Of a stretch of 64,000 bases of DNA, positions 53,689-62,060 are shown in pieces. The position numbers were made by a program, and so were the translations under genes. Each line of letters begins with the position of its first letter. Within the stretch, counting starts at the first letter, position 1. Origin of the DNA: Novosphingobium sp. Fuku2-ISO-50 (lineage in GTDB: Bacteria; Pseudomonadota; Alphaproteobacteria; Sphingomonadales; Sphingomonadaceae); assembly GCF_001519055.1 (NCBI RefSeq), contig NZ_KQ954285.1, forward strand, positions 62,001 to 126,000, given 5' to 3'. The notes beneath the pieces are model-generated. The model was not told where the DNA came from. It searched no databases and worked only from the letters and a program-made list of their open reading frames with translations.

Positions 53689-55254
53689 TCAGAGTCCGAG
53701 CCAGCGCGATGACGTGTTTCCTGCCATGATCCGGCGGCAGGCGTCGCCCGGGGTCAGATCGTCCAGCCAGTCGCGCAGCATGTTGTCGATCCAGATGATC
53801 GCGCTGTAGAGCCCGGTCCCGGTCAAGCGCTCGTCATGCCGGTTCTTCATCCCGGCATAGTCTTCCTCGGAAAACTGGAAGAGCATGTCGGTGATGTAAT
53901 CGACGATGATCCAGATCGCCGTCGAATAGACCGAGGCCTTGTAATGGAAACGCAGCGTTTCGGCATCGAGCGCAATGCCGCCTGCTGCGCGGTATTCGGC
54001 GATGAACGTGGCGATCGTTTCGCGTTGCAGCGCGATGTAGCCTTCCGGTTCGGGCATCATCAGCATGCTGCTGAGCGACTGACCGATGCTCATCTGCCCG
54101 GTCCCGCCCCAGTCGAGCAGGCCGACATGCAGCTTGCCCGCCTCGTCGCGCCAGTACCAGGCGTTGTCGATGTTGAGGTTGGAATGGCACAACCCGGTAT
54201 AGTCGGGATCGGCGTGGAGCCAGGCGATCACCGTATCCTTGTTGGCAAGGCCAAACAGCACATCTTCGCGCCATTGCTGCAGAAAGGCGGGATCGGTCCC
54301 CTCGGCAATGAACAACTGCGGTGCGATCCGCCCGATGAAATCGACCAGCCGGTCGAGCCGGCCGGCAGATTCGGCTGATGGCCAGAAGTCGCGCGCCGCG
54401 CGGGCATAAGGAAAGTGCGCCTCGATATCATGGCCCATCGCGCCAACCTTGTGCGCGGCGACAAGACGGGCCAGCGAATGCGTCAAGACCCGATAATGGT
54501 CGTCCGCATCGGGCACCATGAAGTCCCGGCCCTTGTGGTGCGCGGGTTCGATCGGATCGACCCCGAACGCGATCTTGCCGGTGATCAGGATATAGTTGGC
54601 GGTGTGCGTGCAATAATCGGCGAAATAATATTTTGCCGTCTCGACCGGCACGATGCCCTTTTGCGAAAGCTGCGCCATCTGCACCTCGCCATGCGACATC
54701 CCGGCAAGCCCAAACTTGCGCACCGTATCGGCAGGCGGCATCTTCACGAACAGTTCAGCGGCAATCGCGGGATCGTCCTTGGCATAGGCAATCGTCACCA
54801 GCGCGTTTTCCGATGCCCCCATGACCTCGATCGGCTTTACCGAAAGGATCGCTGTCACCCGGTTGTCGGCACCCATCACGCCCGACGCATGAAAGGCGCG
54901 GGTCAGGAATTCCGGACCGAATTGTTCCAGCATGGCAAGCGAAAAGGGAAATTCGATGCCGTACGTATCGCCGGGTTGAACTTGCCCGTGGCGTTGCTGA
55001 AACGTTTCGAAGTCAAGTTTCAGCACAGGCGCGGGCCCGGCTGTTTCCAGCACGGCGGCATCCAGCCAGCCCGCCGGACTGCTGATCCGCACACGCTGCG
55101 CATCGACTGAAACTTCGGCGCAAACGACCACGGTTCCGGCCGGCAGGTCATGCGTGACCGGCCCGGACGGGTCACACCCGACAGTGACCGTTGCGGTCGC
55201 GCCCGCCTTTGTCTGGTATCTTTTCCCCGCCGCCAGGATCAATCCTTCAGCCAT
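53689..55254 (-). CDS. APH-like phosphotransferase-fold protein with altered active site
   Basis: Predicted 521 residues. About 90 unfamiliar N-terminal residues precede an aminoglycoside-phosphotransferase/ecdysteroid-kinase-like fold. The Brenner motif, normally HxDxxxxN, reads H357-S-N-L-N-I-D-N364, so the catalytic aspartate is replaced by asparagine. The metal-binding DWG is kept (D381). Such proteins occur in sphingomonad and mycobacterial steroid clusters. It may be a pseudokinase or a binding protein. A shared TTTGCGTAA motif lies about 65 bases upstream. Confidence 0.75.
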   Translation of the reverse strand: MAEGLILAAGKRYQTKAGATATVTVGCDPSGPVTHDLPAGTVVVCAEVSVDAQRVRISSPAGWLDAAVLETAGPAPVLKLDFETFQQRHGQVQPGDTYGIEFPFSLAMLEQFGPEFLTRAFHASGVMGADNRVTAILSVKPIEVMGASENALVTIAYAKDDPAIAAELFVKMPPADTVRKFGLAGMSHGEVQMAQLSQKGIVPVETAKYYFADYCTHTANYILITGKIAFGVDPIEPAHHKGRDFMVPDADDHYRVLTHSLARLVAAHKVGAMGHDIEAHFPYARAARDFWPSAESAGRLDRLVDFIGRIAPQLFIAEGTDPAFLQQWREDVLFGLANKDTVIAWLHADPDYTGLCHSNLNIDNAWYWRDEAGKLHVGLLDWGGTGQMSIGQSLSSMLMMPEPEGYIALQRETIATFIAEYRAAGGIALDAETLRFHYKASVYSTAIWIIVDYITDMLFQFSEEDYAGMKNRHDERLTGTGLYSAIIWIDNMLRDWLDDLTPGDACRRIMAGNTSSRWLGL

Positions 55255-55308
55255 GACCGCGCATCCTTACTGCAAAATCCGTCAGTTCCGTCTTGCTTTG
55301 AAAATTAG

Positions 55309-55734
55309 TTACCCAATTATTTGCGTAACTTGCAGGACATGACCTTCGGTATCGGCGACGAATGCGACGCGCATGCCGGCACCCGGGATCTCGCGAGCGG
55401 CCTCGATCACCTTGCCACCGGCCTGTTCCGCGCGGGCAACAAATGCATCGAGGTCTTGCGAGGCAAAGCCCATGATCAGTTCGCCCGTGGCTGGCGTTGT
55501 CACATCGTGAAAATGGGCGAGGATGAACATCGGGCCGCCGGGATATGTGGGCATATAGACCACTTCGGTAACCGGCCGACCGGCGATGACCGCTTCGACG
55601 CGCGTCATTTCGACCAACCCTGTGACCGACGAATAAAACGCGGTCGCGGCTTCAAGATCATGCACGTTCAGCTTGGTGAACATGAAATCGGTATCGAGCG
55701 CCCTGGCGCTGGGAATCTGCTGGGCCATGGTCAT
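55309..55734 (-). CDS. VOC-family (glyoxalase-fold) protein
   Basis: Predicted 141 residues. ATG 55734 or 55728 behind GGGAGAA; the frame to 55767 begins with TTG and has no ribosome site. Two beta-alpha-beta-beta-beta units: DFMFTKLNVHDLEAATAFYS and GELIMGFASQDLDAFVARAE. The metal ligands of extradiol or isomerase enzymes are not clear, so the activity is open. It serves as the reference for the truncated VOC downstream. Confidence 0.8.
   Translation of the reverse strand: MTMAQQIPSARALDTDFMFTKLNVHDLEAATAFYSSVTGLVEMTRVEAVIAGRPVTEVVYMPTYPGGPMFILAHFHDVTTPATGELIMGFASQDLDAFVARAEQAGGKVIEAAREIPGAGMRVAFVADTEGHVLQVTQIIG
55319..55328. promoter_or_regulatory. ATTTGCGTAA element
   Basis: A perfect copy of the shared motif, here inside the last codons of the VOC gene and about 65 bases upstream of the phosphotransferase-like start, a similar distance to that seen at 43282. 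It may mark a second promoter inside the operon. Confidence 0.4.
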
Positions 55735-55768
55735 TTCTCCCGGATTGTCGTTTTTGTGATCATTCAAT

Positions 55769-55797
55769 CCCCGGGCCGACCAGATGCCGGCCCGGGG
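55769..55797 (-). terminator. Intercistronic hairpin upstream of the VOC gene
   Basis: A perfect 10-bp stem (CCCCGGGCCG and complement) with a 9-base loop and no T-run lies between the two genes. Same class as the hairpins at 2633 and 24628. Confidence 0.5.
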
Positions 55798-55803
55798 ACC
55801 GGG

Positions 55804-56232
55804 TCAGATCGTCAGAAGGTCCATTTCGCGAACCTGGACCGGCTCTGCACCTGGCGCGCGGGTGATCACAAAATCCTCGGTGCGCGGCGAGCGGGTCACG
55901 TGCCATATGTGCGAATTGTGGCGCGGCACGGCCAGGACCACCTTCTTGCCCTTGTCACGGTAATAGCCGTGGGCTTCGCCGCACTGGACCCACGCGGTAT
56001 GGGCCAGATTGGTATCCATCTCGTCGACAAAGGCGCGCGTCGCGGCTTCGGTCACACCGACCGACGACAGGCCTTCATAGGAATAGGGATAAGGATCGAA
56101 TTCGTCCTTCAGCGTGTGCAGCAGCGTGCGATCACCGGTGATCTGGATCAGGGACAGCAGCGCGACCACCGGATCGAGCGCGGCAATCGCCTCATCAAGC
56201 TTTGCAACATCGCCTTTGAACTGGGCCTGCAT
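55804..56232 (-). pseudogene. Internally deleted Baeyer-Villiger (FMO-type) monooxygenase remnant
   Basis: Predicted 142 residues, in frame. The first ~45 residues (LDEAIAALDPVVALLSLIQI, TGDRTLLHTL) resemble the N-terminal helical extension of 4-hydroxyacetophenone-type Baeyer-Villiger monooxygenases. The last ~80 residues (DTNLAHTAWV, HGYYRDKGKKVVLAV and HVTRSPRTEDFVI) resemble their C-terminal tail (W...SWYKN, P...DYW, H.T..PD..DF). The 350-450 residues with the FAD and NADPH domains are absent. The join is about residue 50-60. The match is by pattern and not computed. Confidence 0.5.
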
Positions 56233-56300
56233 CCTCGGCTCCTTGGAAAATCGCGCTCTTTGGCGCCGTTGGATTTTTAATTACAACGATGTGTGCATTT

Positions 56301-56330
56301 AGTCAACGCAGCTTTGGTGGCTTGCGAAAA
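56301..56330 (-). promoter_or_regulatory. Possible minus-strand promoter region of the decaying operon
   Basis: On the minus strand TTGACT (complement at 56301-56306) and a 17-base spacer precede TAATTA near 56280. The match to a sigma-70 promoter is partial. It faces the TetR gene at 56357, so the region is a divergent control region. Confidence 0.3.
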
Positions 56331-56356
56331 AAGCGGCGGTCGGCAAAAGGACAGGA

Positions 56357-57031
56357 ATGACAGGGGCGACGACGACCAGCGAACCGGCCAGGAAAGGCGC
56401 GGGCCGGCCCAGCGCCGAAGAGGCGGAGCGCAAGCACGCCGCGTTGATCGAGGCGGCGCTGGAGGAATTCGCCAGCCGGGGTTTTCGCGGCGCGTCCTTG
56501 CGCACCATCGCAGGCAAGGCGGACATATCAACCCGCACGCTGTACAATCGCTATCCCGACAAGTTCGCGCTGTTTGCGGCCTGTCTTGAAGCATCAAGCG
56601 CGCAGTTGCGCCGCTTTACCTTGCAGACGGCACCGTCAAACGTGCCTGCGGCCGGCGCAGATCTGGCCGGCAACCTTGTCTCGCATGTCGTCGCGGTGCA
56701 GGAACAGCTTTCACAGGAACGCAGCCGCCAGATTGCCGCGCTGCTCTATCGCGAAGGCGCCGAATTCGCCGCCGTGCGCGAAATCGCGCGTCTGCAATTC
56801 GAACGCTACCAGGTCGATCCGGTGGTCGATATCCTGAGCCGCCACGGCATGACCGGCCCTTCCCTGCGCGACGAGGCCACGCAGTTCGTCGCCATGGCCC
56901 TTGGTGAATGGCAGCGTCGTCTCCTGTTCGGCGGCCCGCCAATGACGCGGGCCGACATGGAACGACAGGCCAGGGTGGTGGTCCGCATTTTTCTCCATGG
57001 CGCAGGTCGCGGAACAGAGCAGGCGTCCTGA
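56357..57031 (+). CDS. TetR-family transcriptional regulator
   Basis: Predicted 224 residues, start with AGGACAGGA upstream. Helix-turn-helix: ASLRTIAGKADISTRTLYNR with YPDKFALF. The C-terminal ligand domain (QERSRQIAALLYREGAEFAA) resembles AcrR/fatty-acid-type repressors. It is divergent to the operon that starts at 56232 and may control it. Confidence 0.9.
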   Translation: MTGATTTSEPARKGAGRPSAEEAERKHAALIEAALEEFASRGFRGASLRTIAGKADISTRTLYNRYPDKFALFAACLEASSAQLRRFTLQTAPSNVPAAGADLAGNLVSHVVAVQEQLSQERSRQIAALLYREGAEFAAVREIARLQFERYQVDPVVDILSRHGMTGPSLRDEATQFVAMALGEWQRRLLFGGPPMTRADMERQARVVVRIFLHGAGRGTEQAS

Positions 57032-57382
57032 TCGCCGGACAAGGGCCATGGGCAGTCATGATGTGATCGGTCTCGTGCGTGGTTTCACGACACGGATCGG
57101 ACAGGTCATCGCAATGATTCGACAAAACCGCTGAGCAGCCGTTTCTGCGTGGCAAGCAGCGACGGCGCGTCCGCCGGCTTGCCGGTCAGCGTCGCGATCA
57201 GCGGCCAAGTCGACGCGCCGCTGCCCGGCAAGCCCGGCCAGATACTCGTCGCCGAAAATTCCGAACTCGCCGGGAAAGGTGGCATGTAATACCAACTCAG
57301 AAAAAGGCCGCCATGCATCAACACTTGTCGACGCCTTGCTACGCGCGGATATACTGATCGGCGCAACTGGCGCGAAACCTGG
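57032..57382. other. 351-base stretch without a supported gene
   Basis: Only short, low-quality open frames on the minus strand (57106-57435 and 57056-57295) with unfamiliar peptides. It may hold a fragment of a lost gene, but I could not recognise one. No hairpin or motif was found. Confidence 0.4.
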
Positions 57383-58366
57383 TCAGCCGAACACTTCGGC
57401 GCGGACCCAGTCGACTGTCGGCGCGGCAGAATCAAGCCGCGCCTTGCCGAGCAGGCCCGACCAATAGCCTTCGGACCCTTCGGCGAGGCGCCATTCGTGC
57501 AGCCGGCGGGTCAGGAGTTGCAGATCGTATTCCTCGCTGATGCCGATGGCGCCATGCACGGCATGGGCGCTGCCGGCGACACGCGACGCGGCAATGGACG
57601 TGGTGATTTTGGCACTGGCCGCAAGGTGGACCGGCACCGCGATCCCGTGTGAAGCCCCCATGCGCGCGGCAATGCGGCAGGCGATCATGTCCTCGGCCAT
57701 GACGGCCAGCATCTGTTGCAGCGCCTGCTGACGTCCGATCGGCTTGCCGAACTGCACGCGCTCATTGGCATAGGCCGCGCTCATTTCGGTCAACCGCGCT
57801 GTCGCGCCCGCGATCAGCGCAGCCCGCAGCACCGCCGCGACAGCGCGGAGCCCGCCTGCGGGGCGCGCAAGCGACGGACCTTGCGGCACGCCCGACAGCT
57901 TTGCCGAGACCGAGCCATGCACCCCAGTCGGCTGCGGATCGAGCGCGGCGATCGGCGACAGCACCACCACCATGCCAGTATCGACCAGCGCATGGTCGGC
58001 AAGCAATGCGCCCGGCACCGGCTGCGCCAGCGATGAAACCAGCACGATCGGCCCCGCAGGCGCCGCGATCCCGGCCTCCGCCAGAAGCGCGCGCGCCACC
58101 ATGGTATCAGCCACCGGCAGCGGCAAGGCATGGGCGCCCAAGGCTTCGACCAACGGCGCGATCTCGCCCAGCGCAAGCCCTGCCCCGCCCCGATCCTCGC
58201 CCACAAGCGCGTCGAGATAGCCCGAATCCACGATGACCTGCCAAATCGGACGGATCGATCCACCGGCTTCGAGCGCGCGAACCGCAGCGGGGACGGCAAC
58301 ATCATCGAGCAGCCGCACGAACGGGCCCAGAAGATCCATGTCCTGCATCGTCATTCCCCCACTCAC
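57383..58366 (-). CDS. Acyl-CoA dehydrogenase family protein, smaller partner
   Basis: Predicted 327 residues from a GTG overlapping the stop of the next gene (GTGA); ATG 58354 is an alternative. The C-terminal helical domain has ERVQFGKPIGRQQALQQMLAV and the VHGAIGISEEY segment. The N-terminal domain is short and diverged. Two adjacent acyl-CoA dehydrogenases, one short, is the arrangement of alpha2beta2 heterotetramers used for steroid side-chain degradation in actinobacteria (ChsE-type). The subunit role is inferred. Confidence 0.85.
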   Translation of the reverse strand: MSGGMTMQDMDLLGPFVRLLDDVAVPAAVRALEAGGSIRPIWQVIVDSGYLDALVGEDRGGAGLALGEIAPLVEALGAHALPLPVADTMVARALLAEAGIAAPAGPIVLVSSLAQPVPGALLADHALVDTGMVVVLSPIAALDPQPTGVHGSVSAKLSGVPQGPSLARPAGGLRAVAAVLRAALIAGATARLTEMSAAYANERVQFGKPIGRQQALQQMLAVMAEDMIACRIAARMGASHGIAVPVHLAASAKITTSIAASRVAGSAHAVHGAIGISEEYDLQLLTRRLHEWRLAEGSEGYWSGLLGKARLDSAAPTVDWVRAEVFG

Positions 58367-59508
58367 CGCAGCCCCATCCCGCGCGCAATGATCCCGCGCA
58401 GGATTTCGCGTGTGCCCCCGCGCAGAGAAAAACTCGGCGCGACATGCGTGACATAAAGCAGCGTTCGATAAAGCTCTTCGCTCACCGGTTCATCGGGATG
58501 GGCAGCCAGATCGTCGCCGATCACCAGCGGCAATTCCTGTTCGAAACCGGTGCCGCGATCCTTGACGATGCTCGCCTCGACCACCGGGCTTTCCCCGGCA
58601 GCGAGCCGCGCGGTGCAGGCAATCGACATGGCACGCAGCGTCGCCAGTTCTGCCGTGAGGCGTCCGACCAACGGCGCGCAGTCATTGCGCCCTATTGCCT
58701 GAAGATGGCGCACCCAGGCGTCGAGCAGCACGACGCTCGAATAGATCCGTTCGGGCCCCGAGCGTTCGAACGCGAGTTCCGCGCCGACCTGTTTCCACCC
58801 CTCGCCCTCGCGCCCGATCAGCGCGTCTTCGCCCAGCGCGACATTGTCGAAGAACACTTCGGCAAAATGCGCATCCCCGGTCAGGTCGACGATCGGGCGC
58901 ACGGTCACGCCCGGCGCTTTCAGATCGACGATCACTTGCGAGAGCCCGGCGTGGCGGTCGTCCGACGTGCCCGAGGTGCGCACCAGCGCGATCATGTAAT
59001 CGGAATGCATCGCGTTGCTGGTCCAGATCTTCTGCCCGTTGAGCAGCCAGCCCTTTTCCGTCCGCTCGGCACGCGTGCGCACGCTGGCGAGGTCAGATCC
59101 TGAACCGGGCTCGCTCATGCCGATGCAGAACAGCAATTCGCCCCGGCATATGCCCGGAATATAGCATTGCCGCTGCGCCTCGGTGCCGAAATGCAGGATC
59201 AACGGTGCGCTTTGGCGGTCGGCGATCCAGTGCGCGGCGACCGGCGCCCCGGCGCCGAGCAATTCCTCGACCACCACGAACCGGGCAAACGGCCCACGTT
59301 CCTGCCCGCCATAAGCCTTCGGCAAAGTAAGCCCGAGCAGCCCCGCCGCGCCCAGTGCGCGGCTGAACCCCGCATCGAACCCCTGCCACGACCGCGCCCG
59401 CCGATCGATGGAAATGCCCGCGACATGGCGGGCAACCAGATCGCGCACCACGCTGCGCAAGGCTTCGTCCTGTTCGGGCAATGTCGCAAGCGTCAGTGTA
59501 TCGAACAC
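58363..59508 (-). CDS. Acyl-CoA dehydrogenase family protein, larger partner
   Basis: Predicted 381 residues from a GTG at 59508 with GAGGAG upstream. FAD/substrate motif CIGMSEPGSGSDLASVRTRA and WLLNGQKIWTSNA. The C-terminal SLRGGTREILRGIIARGMGL is typical. With the gene downstream it likely forms one enzyme that introduces a double bond in a CoA-activated side chain. Divergent to the Fe-ADH. Confidence 0.9.
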   Translation of the reverse strand: MFDTLTLATLPEQDEALRSVVRDLVARHVAGISIDRRARSWQGFDAGFSRALGAAGLLGLTLPKAYGGQERGPFARFVVVEELLGAGAPVAAHWIADRQSAPLILHFGTEAQRQCYIPGICRGELLFCIGMSEPGSGSDLASVRTRAERTEKGWLLNGQKIWTSNAMHSDYMIALVRTSGTSDDRHAGLSQVIVDLKAPGVTVRPIVDLTGDAHFAEVFFDNVALGEDALIGREGEGWKQVGAELAFERSGPERIYSSVVLLDAWVRHLQAIGRNDCAPLVGRLTAELATLRAMSIACTARLAAGESPVVEASIVKDRGTGFEQELPLVIGDDLAAHPDEPVSEELYRTLLYVTHVAPSFSLRGGTREILRGIIARGMGLR

Positions 59509-59697
59509 GTGCGGCGGCTCCTCTTTTTACCGATTGCAATGTTTGGCGTTGGGCGCGCGCCGGGCTGTAATCAAATATTTAATTTGCGCCAAGCGATAGG
59601 TTTTGAATATCGCAATGTACGGTGATCGCCGATTGCCTTTGGCCGGCAATGTTCGATATTGCCGAGATAACAACCAGAATGACAGGGATGGGGAAGG

Positions 59698-60855
59698 ATG
59701 GCCACAATCGTCTTGCCGCGCGCGATGCGGATCGGCGGCGGCACGCTGAACGAAGTGCCCGAGGCGCTTGCCCAAATGGGTCTTGGCGCGCCCGCCATCT
59801 TGACCGATGGCTGGATCGCCGCGTCAGGGGTGCTCGATCGCTTGATCGCCATCCTTGCCGCCGCCGGGATGACTGCGCGTGCCTACACTGCGGTGACCCC
59901 CGACCCTACCGTCGCGGGGGTCGCGGCAGCAACAGCCTTTGTCGGCGAAGGCCGGCACGATTGCGTCATCGGGCTGGGTGGGGGCAGTTCGATCGATACC
60001 GCCAAGGCGGTCGCGGTGCTCGCCACACAAGGCGGGTCGTTGCGTGCGTTGAAGGCACCGCACCAGGAAAACCGGCCCGGCCTGCCGATCATTGCCATCC
60101 CCACCACAGCCGGGACCGGATCGGAAGCGACCCGCTTCACGATCATCACCGACGAGGCGAACGATGAAAAGATGCTTTGCGCGGGCCTTGCCTATGTGCC
60201 GATTCTGGCGATCGTCGACTATGAATTGACCTTGACCAAGCCGCTGCGCCTGACCGCCGACACCGGGATCGATGCGCTGACCCACGCGATCGAGGCCTAT
60301 GTTTCGGTCCGCGCCAACCCGTTCTCCGATGCGATGGCGATCGCGGCGATGCGGGCGATCTGGGCCAACCTCCAGGTGGTGTGCGATGATCCCGGCAACC
60401 GCCCCGCGCGCGAAGCCATGATGCTCGGCTCGTTGCAGGCGGGCATCGCCTTTTCCAACGCCTCGGTCGCACTCGTGCACGGCATGAGCCGCCCGATCGG
60501 GGCCCATTTTCATGTGCCGCATGGCCTGTCCAACGCCATGCTGTTGCCGGTGGTCACCGGATGGTCCGCCCCGGCGGCGCTCGATCGCTATGCCGATTGC
60601 GCGCGCGCGATGGGGCTGGCACAGCCCGGCGAAGGCGATCAGGCGAGCGTTGCCCGGCTGATCGAAGCCTTGCATGCCATCAACCGCAGCCTGGCAGTGC
60701 CCAGCCCGCGCAGCCATGGCATCGACCCCGCGCGCTGGACCGAATTGCTGCCGGTAATGGCGCAGCAGGCACTGGATTCGGGATCGCCCGCGAACAACCC
60801 CCGCGTGCCCGACGCAGCTACGATCGAGGCGCTATACCGCAAAGCCTGGGATTAG
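59698..60855 (+). CDS. Iron-containing alcohol dehydrogenase
   Basis: Predicted 385 residues. Nucleotide-binding GGGSSIDTAK at 94-103. Metal ligands in DALTHAIEAYVS and VHGMSRPIGAHFHVPHG. The group includes 1,3-propanediol, lactaldehyde and maleylacetate reductase-like enzymes. It is alone between a divergent acyl-CoA dehydrogenase and a convergent LysR, separated by a 21-bp hairpin. The promoter gap (59509-59697) is AT-rich and contains the small palindrome CAAAT-ATTTA-ATTTG. Confidence 0.92.
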   Translation: MATIVLPRAMRIGGGTLNEVPEALAQMGLGAPAILTDGWIAASGVLDRLIAILAAAGMTARAYTAVTPDPTVAGVAAATAFVGEGRHDCVIGLGGGSSIDTAKAVAVLATQGGSLRALKAPHQENRPGLPIIAIPTTAGTGSEATRFTIITDEANDEKMLCAGLAYVPILAIVDYELTLTKPLRLTADTGIDALTHAIEAYVSVRANPFSDAMAIAAMRAIWANLQVVCDDPGNRPAREAMMLGSLQAGIAFSNASVALVHGMSRPIGAHFHVPHGLSNAMLLPVVTGWSAPAALDRYADCARAMGLAQPGEGDQASVARLIEALHAINRSLAVPSPRSHGIDPARWTELLPVMAQQALDSGSPANNPRVPDAATIEALYRKAWD

Positions 60856-60905
60856 GGCGTAAACTCATAAACCGCCTCGATGGTGCGGTTTATGAGTTTA
60901 CGCCC
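60855..60905. terminator. Perfect 21-bp inverted repeat between convergent genes
   Basis: Two 21-base arms (60855-60875 and 60885-60905) match exactly around a 9-base loop. The left arm begins at the last base of the Fe-ADH stop (TAG), and the right arm, read on the minus strand, encodes the last codons and stop of the LysR gene. There is no T-run. The sequence looks duplicated from the LysR end, and it forms a very stable hairpin for both genes. Confidence 0.8.
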
Positions 60906-61771
60906 TGGACCGCCAGCGCCGCCGCCACGAAATTGCGCACCAGCGGCCCCGCGTCGAGCGCGTGGGCAAGCCCCATTTCGATCGGGATCGGATCGTCGAG
61001 CGGCACGATCCGCACCCGGGCCGTGGCGAAGCGCGCGCTGCGTAACGGGATCAGCGCGACGCCCAGCCCCGCCTCGACAAGGCTGAGGATCGTCTGCACC
61101 TGCACGGCCTCTTGCGCTACGCGCGGGGTAAACCCGGCACGCCGGCACGCCAGGCGGATCGTTGCATTGAGCACGCTGATTGGGCTGTAGATAATGAACC
61201 CGTGCTGTTCCAGCGCGGCCAGCGGTAACGAGGTGCGCCCGGACAGCGGATCGTGCGTGGGCAATGCCACGGCCAGTTCATCGCGTTCGATCACCGCGAT
61301 CTCGACCGCAGAGGCATCCATCAGCGGCAGGCGCACCAGCCCGAGGTCAAGCCGCCGCGCGGCGATCGCGGCAACGATCTCGACACTGTTCATTTCCTCC
61401 AGCGCCAGTTCGACCAGCGGATAGGCGGCGCGGTAGGGGCTGATGATGCGGGGCAGCAATTGTCCAATCGCCGAACCGATGAAGCCGATGCCCAGCCGCC
61501 CGCGCAAGCCCGCTGCGCCCTGCCGCACCGAATCGCGAAAGCCTTCCGCCGCCGCCAGCGCCGCGCGCGCAGACGGCAGCGCCGCCACGCCCGCCGCAGT
61601 CAGGCGCACACCACGCGGTTCGCGCACGAACAGCGGCGTGCCCAGATCCTCTTCCAGCTTGCGGATCGCAACGGTCAGCGGCGGTTGCGAAATATGCAGC
61701 CGCTCTGCCGCGCGATGGAAATTGAGCGTTTCGGCAAGCACCGAAAAATAGCGCAACTGGCGCAAGTCCAT
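60890..61771 (-). CDS. LysR-family transcriptional regulator
   Basis: Predicted 293 residues, start ATG 61771 (AAGGGTACGG upstream). Helix-turn-helix: MDLRQLRYFSVLAETLNFHR and HISQPPLTVAIRKLEEDLGT. The C-terminal effector domain is that of CatR/BenM-like regulators. Its end lies inside the inverted repeat, converging with the Fe-ADH. Target unknown. Confidence 0.9.
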   Translation of the reverse strand: MDLRQLRYFSVLAETLNFHRAAERLHISQPPLTVAIRKLEEDLGTPLFVREPRGVRLTAAGVAALPSARAALAAAEGFRDSVRQGAAGLRGRLGIGFIGSAIGQLLPRIISPYRAAYPLVELALEEMNSVEIVAAIAARRLDLGLVRLPLMDASAVEIAVIERDELAVALPTHDPLSGRTSLPLAALEQHGFIIYSPISVLNATIRLACRRAGFTPRVAQEAVQVQTILSLVEAGLGVALIPLRSARFATARVRIVPLDDPIPIEMGLAHALDAGPLVRNFVAAALAVQGVNS

Positions 61772-61960
61772 GCCGTACCCTTTGATAGTCAATCAATATA
61801 TAGAGAAGTTAATTCAATATTGGCCGATTGTGTCCGATTTTCCTAGCGATTCGATTCTGACATTTGCTACCGCTCTCGGCTAGGTGGTGCGCAAATATCA
61901 GAATCCTTTCGGACTACTATCAACTTTTTATTCCGGCTTATTTTCGTATATAATTCCCAT

Positions 61961-62028
61961 TCCTTGCCCAACCCGCCACCGGCACCGGTGACAATGGCAA
62001 CTTTGCCGTCAAAGCGCATTTTGCCCAT
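61961..62028 (-). pseudogene. N-terminal fragment of an SDR gene
   Basis: Only the first 23 residues, MGKMRFDGKVAIVTGAGGGL plus GKE, are recognisable SDR; the frame then continues into unrelated AT-rich sequence and stops at 61867. The start lies 32 bases after the intact SDR's stop (62061) with the same strand, so it was probably a third gene of the esterase-SDR operon and was truncated by a deletion or insertion. The join is at about 61960. Confidence 0.7.
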
Positions 62029-62060
62029 TGTGGTTTCCCCATCCGCAAATACCGGACTGC

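Noticed and set aside
57106..57435. Minus-strand frame of 109 codons between TetR and the acyl-CoA dehydrogenase
   Set aside because: Unfamiliar peptide and no ribosome site; could be a fragment but cannot be supported.
61889..61896. GCGCAAAT as a further copy of the shared motif
   Set aside because: Only a partial match and it lies downstream of the SDR fragment, not in a promoter position.
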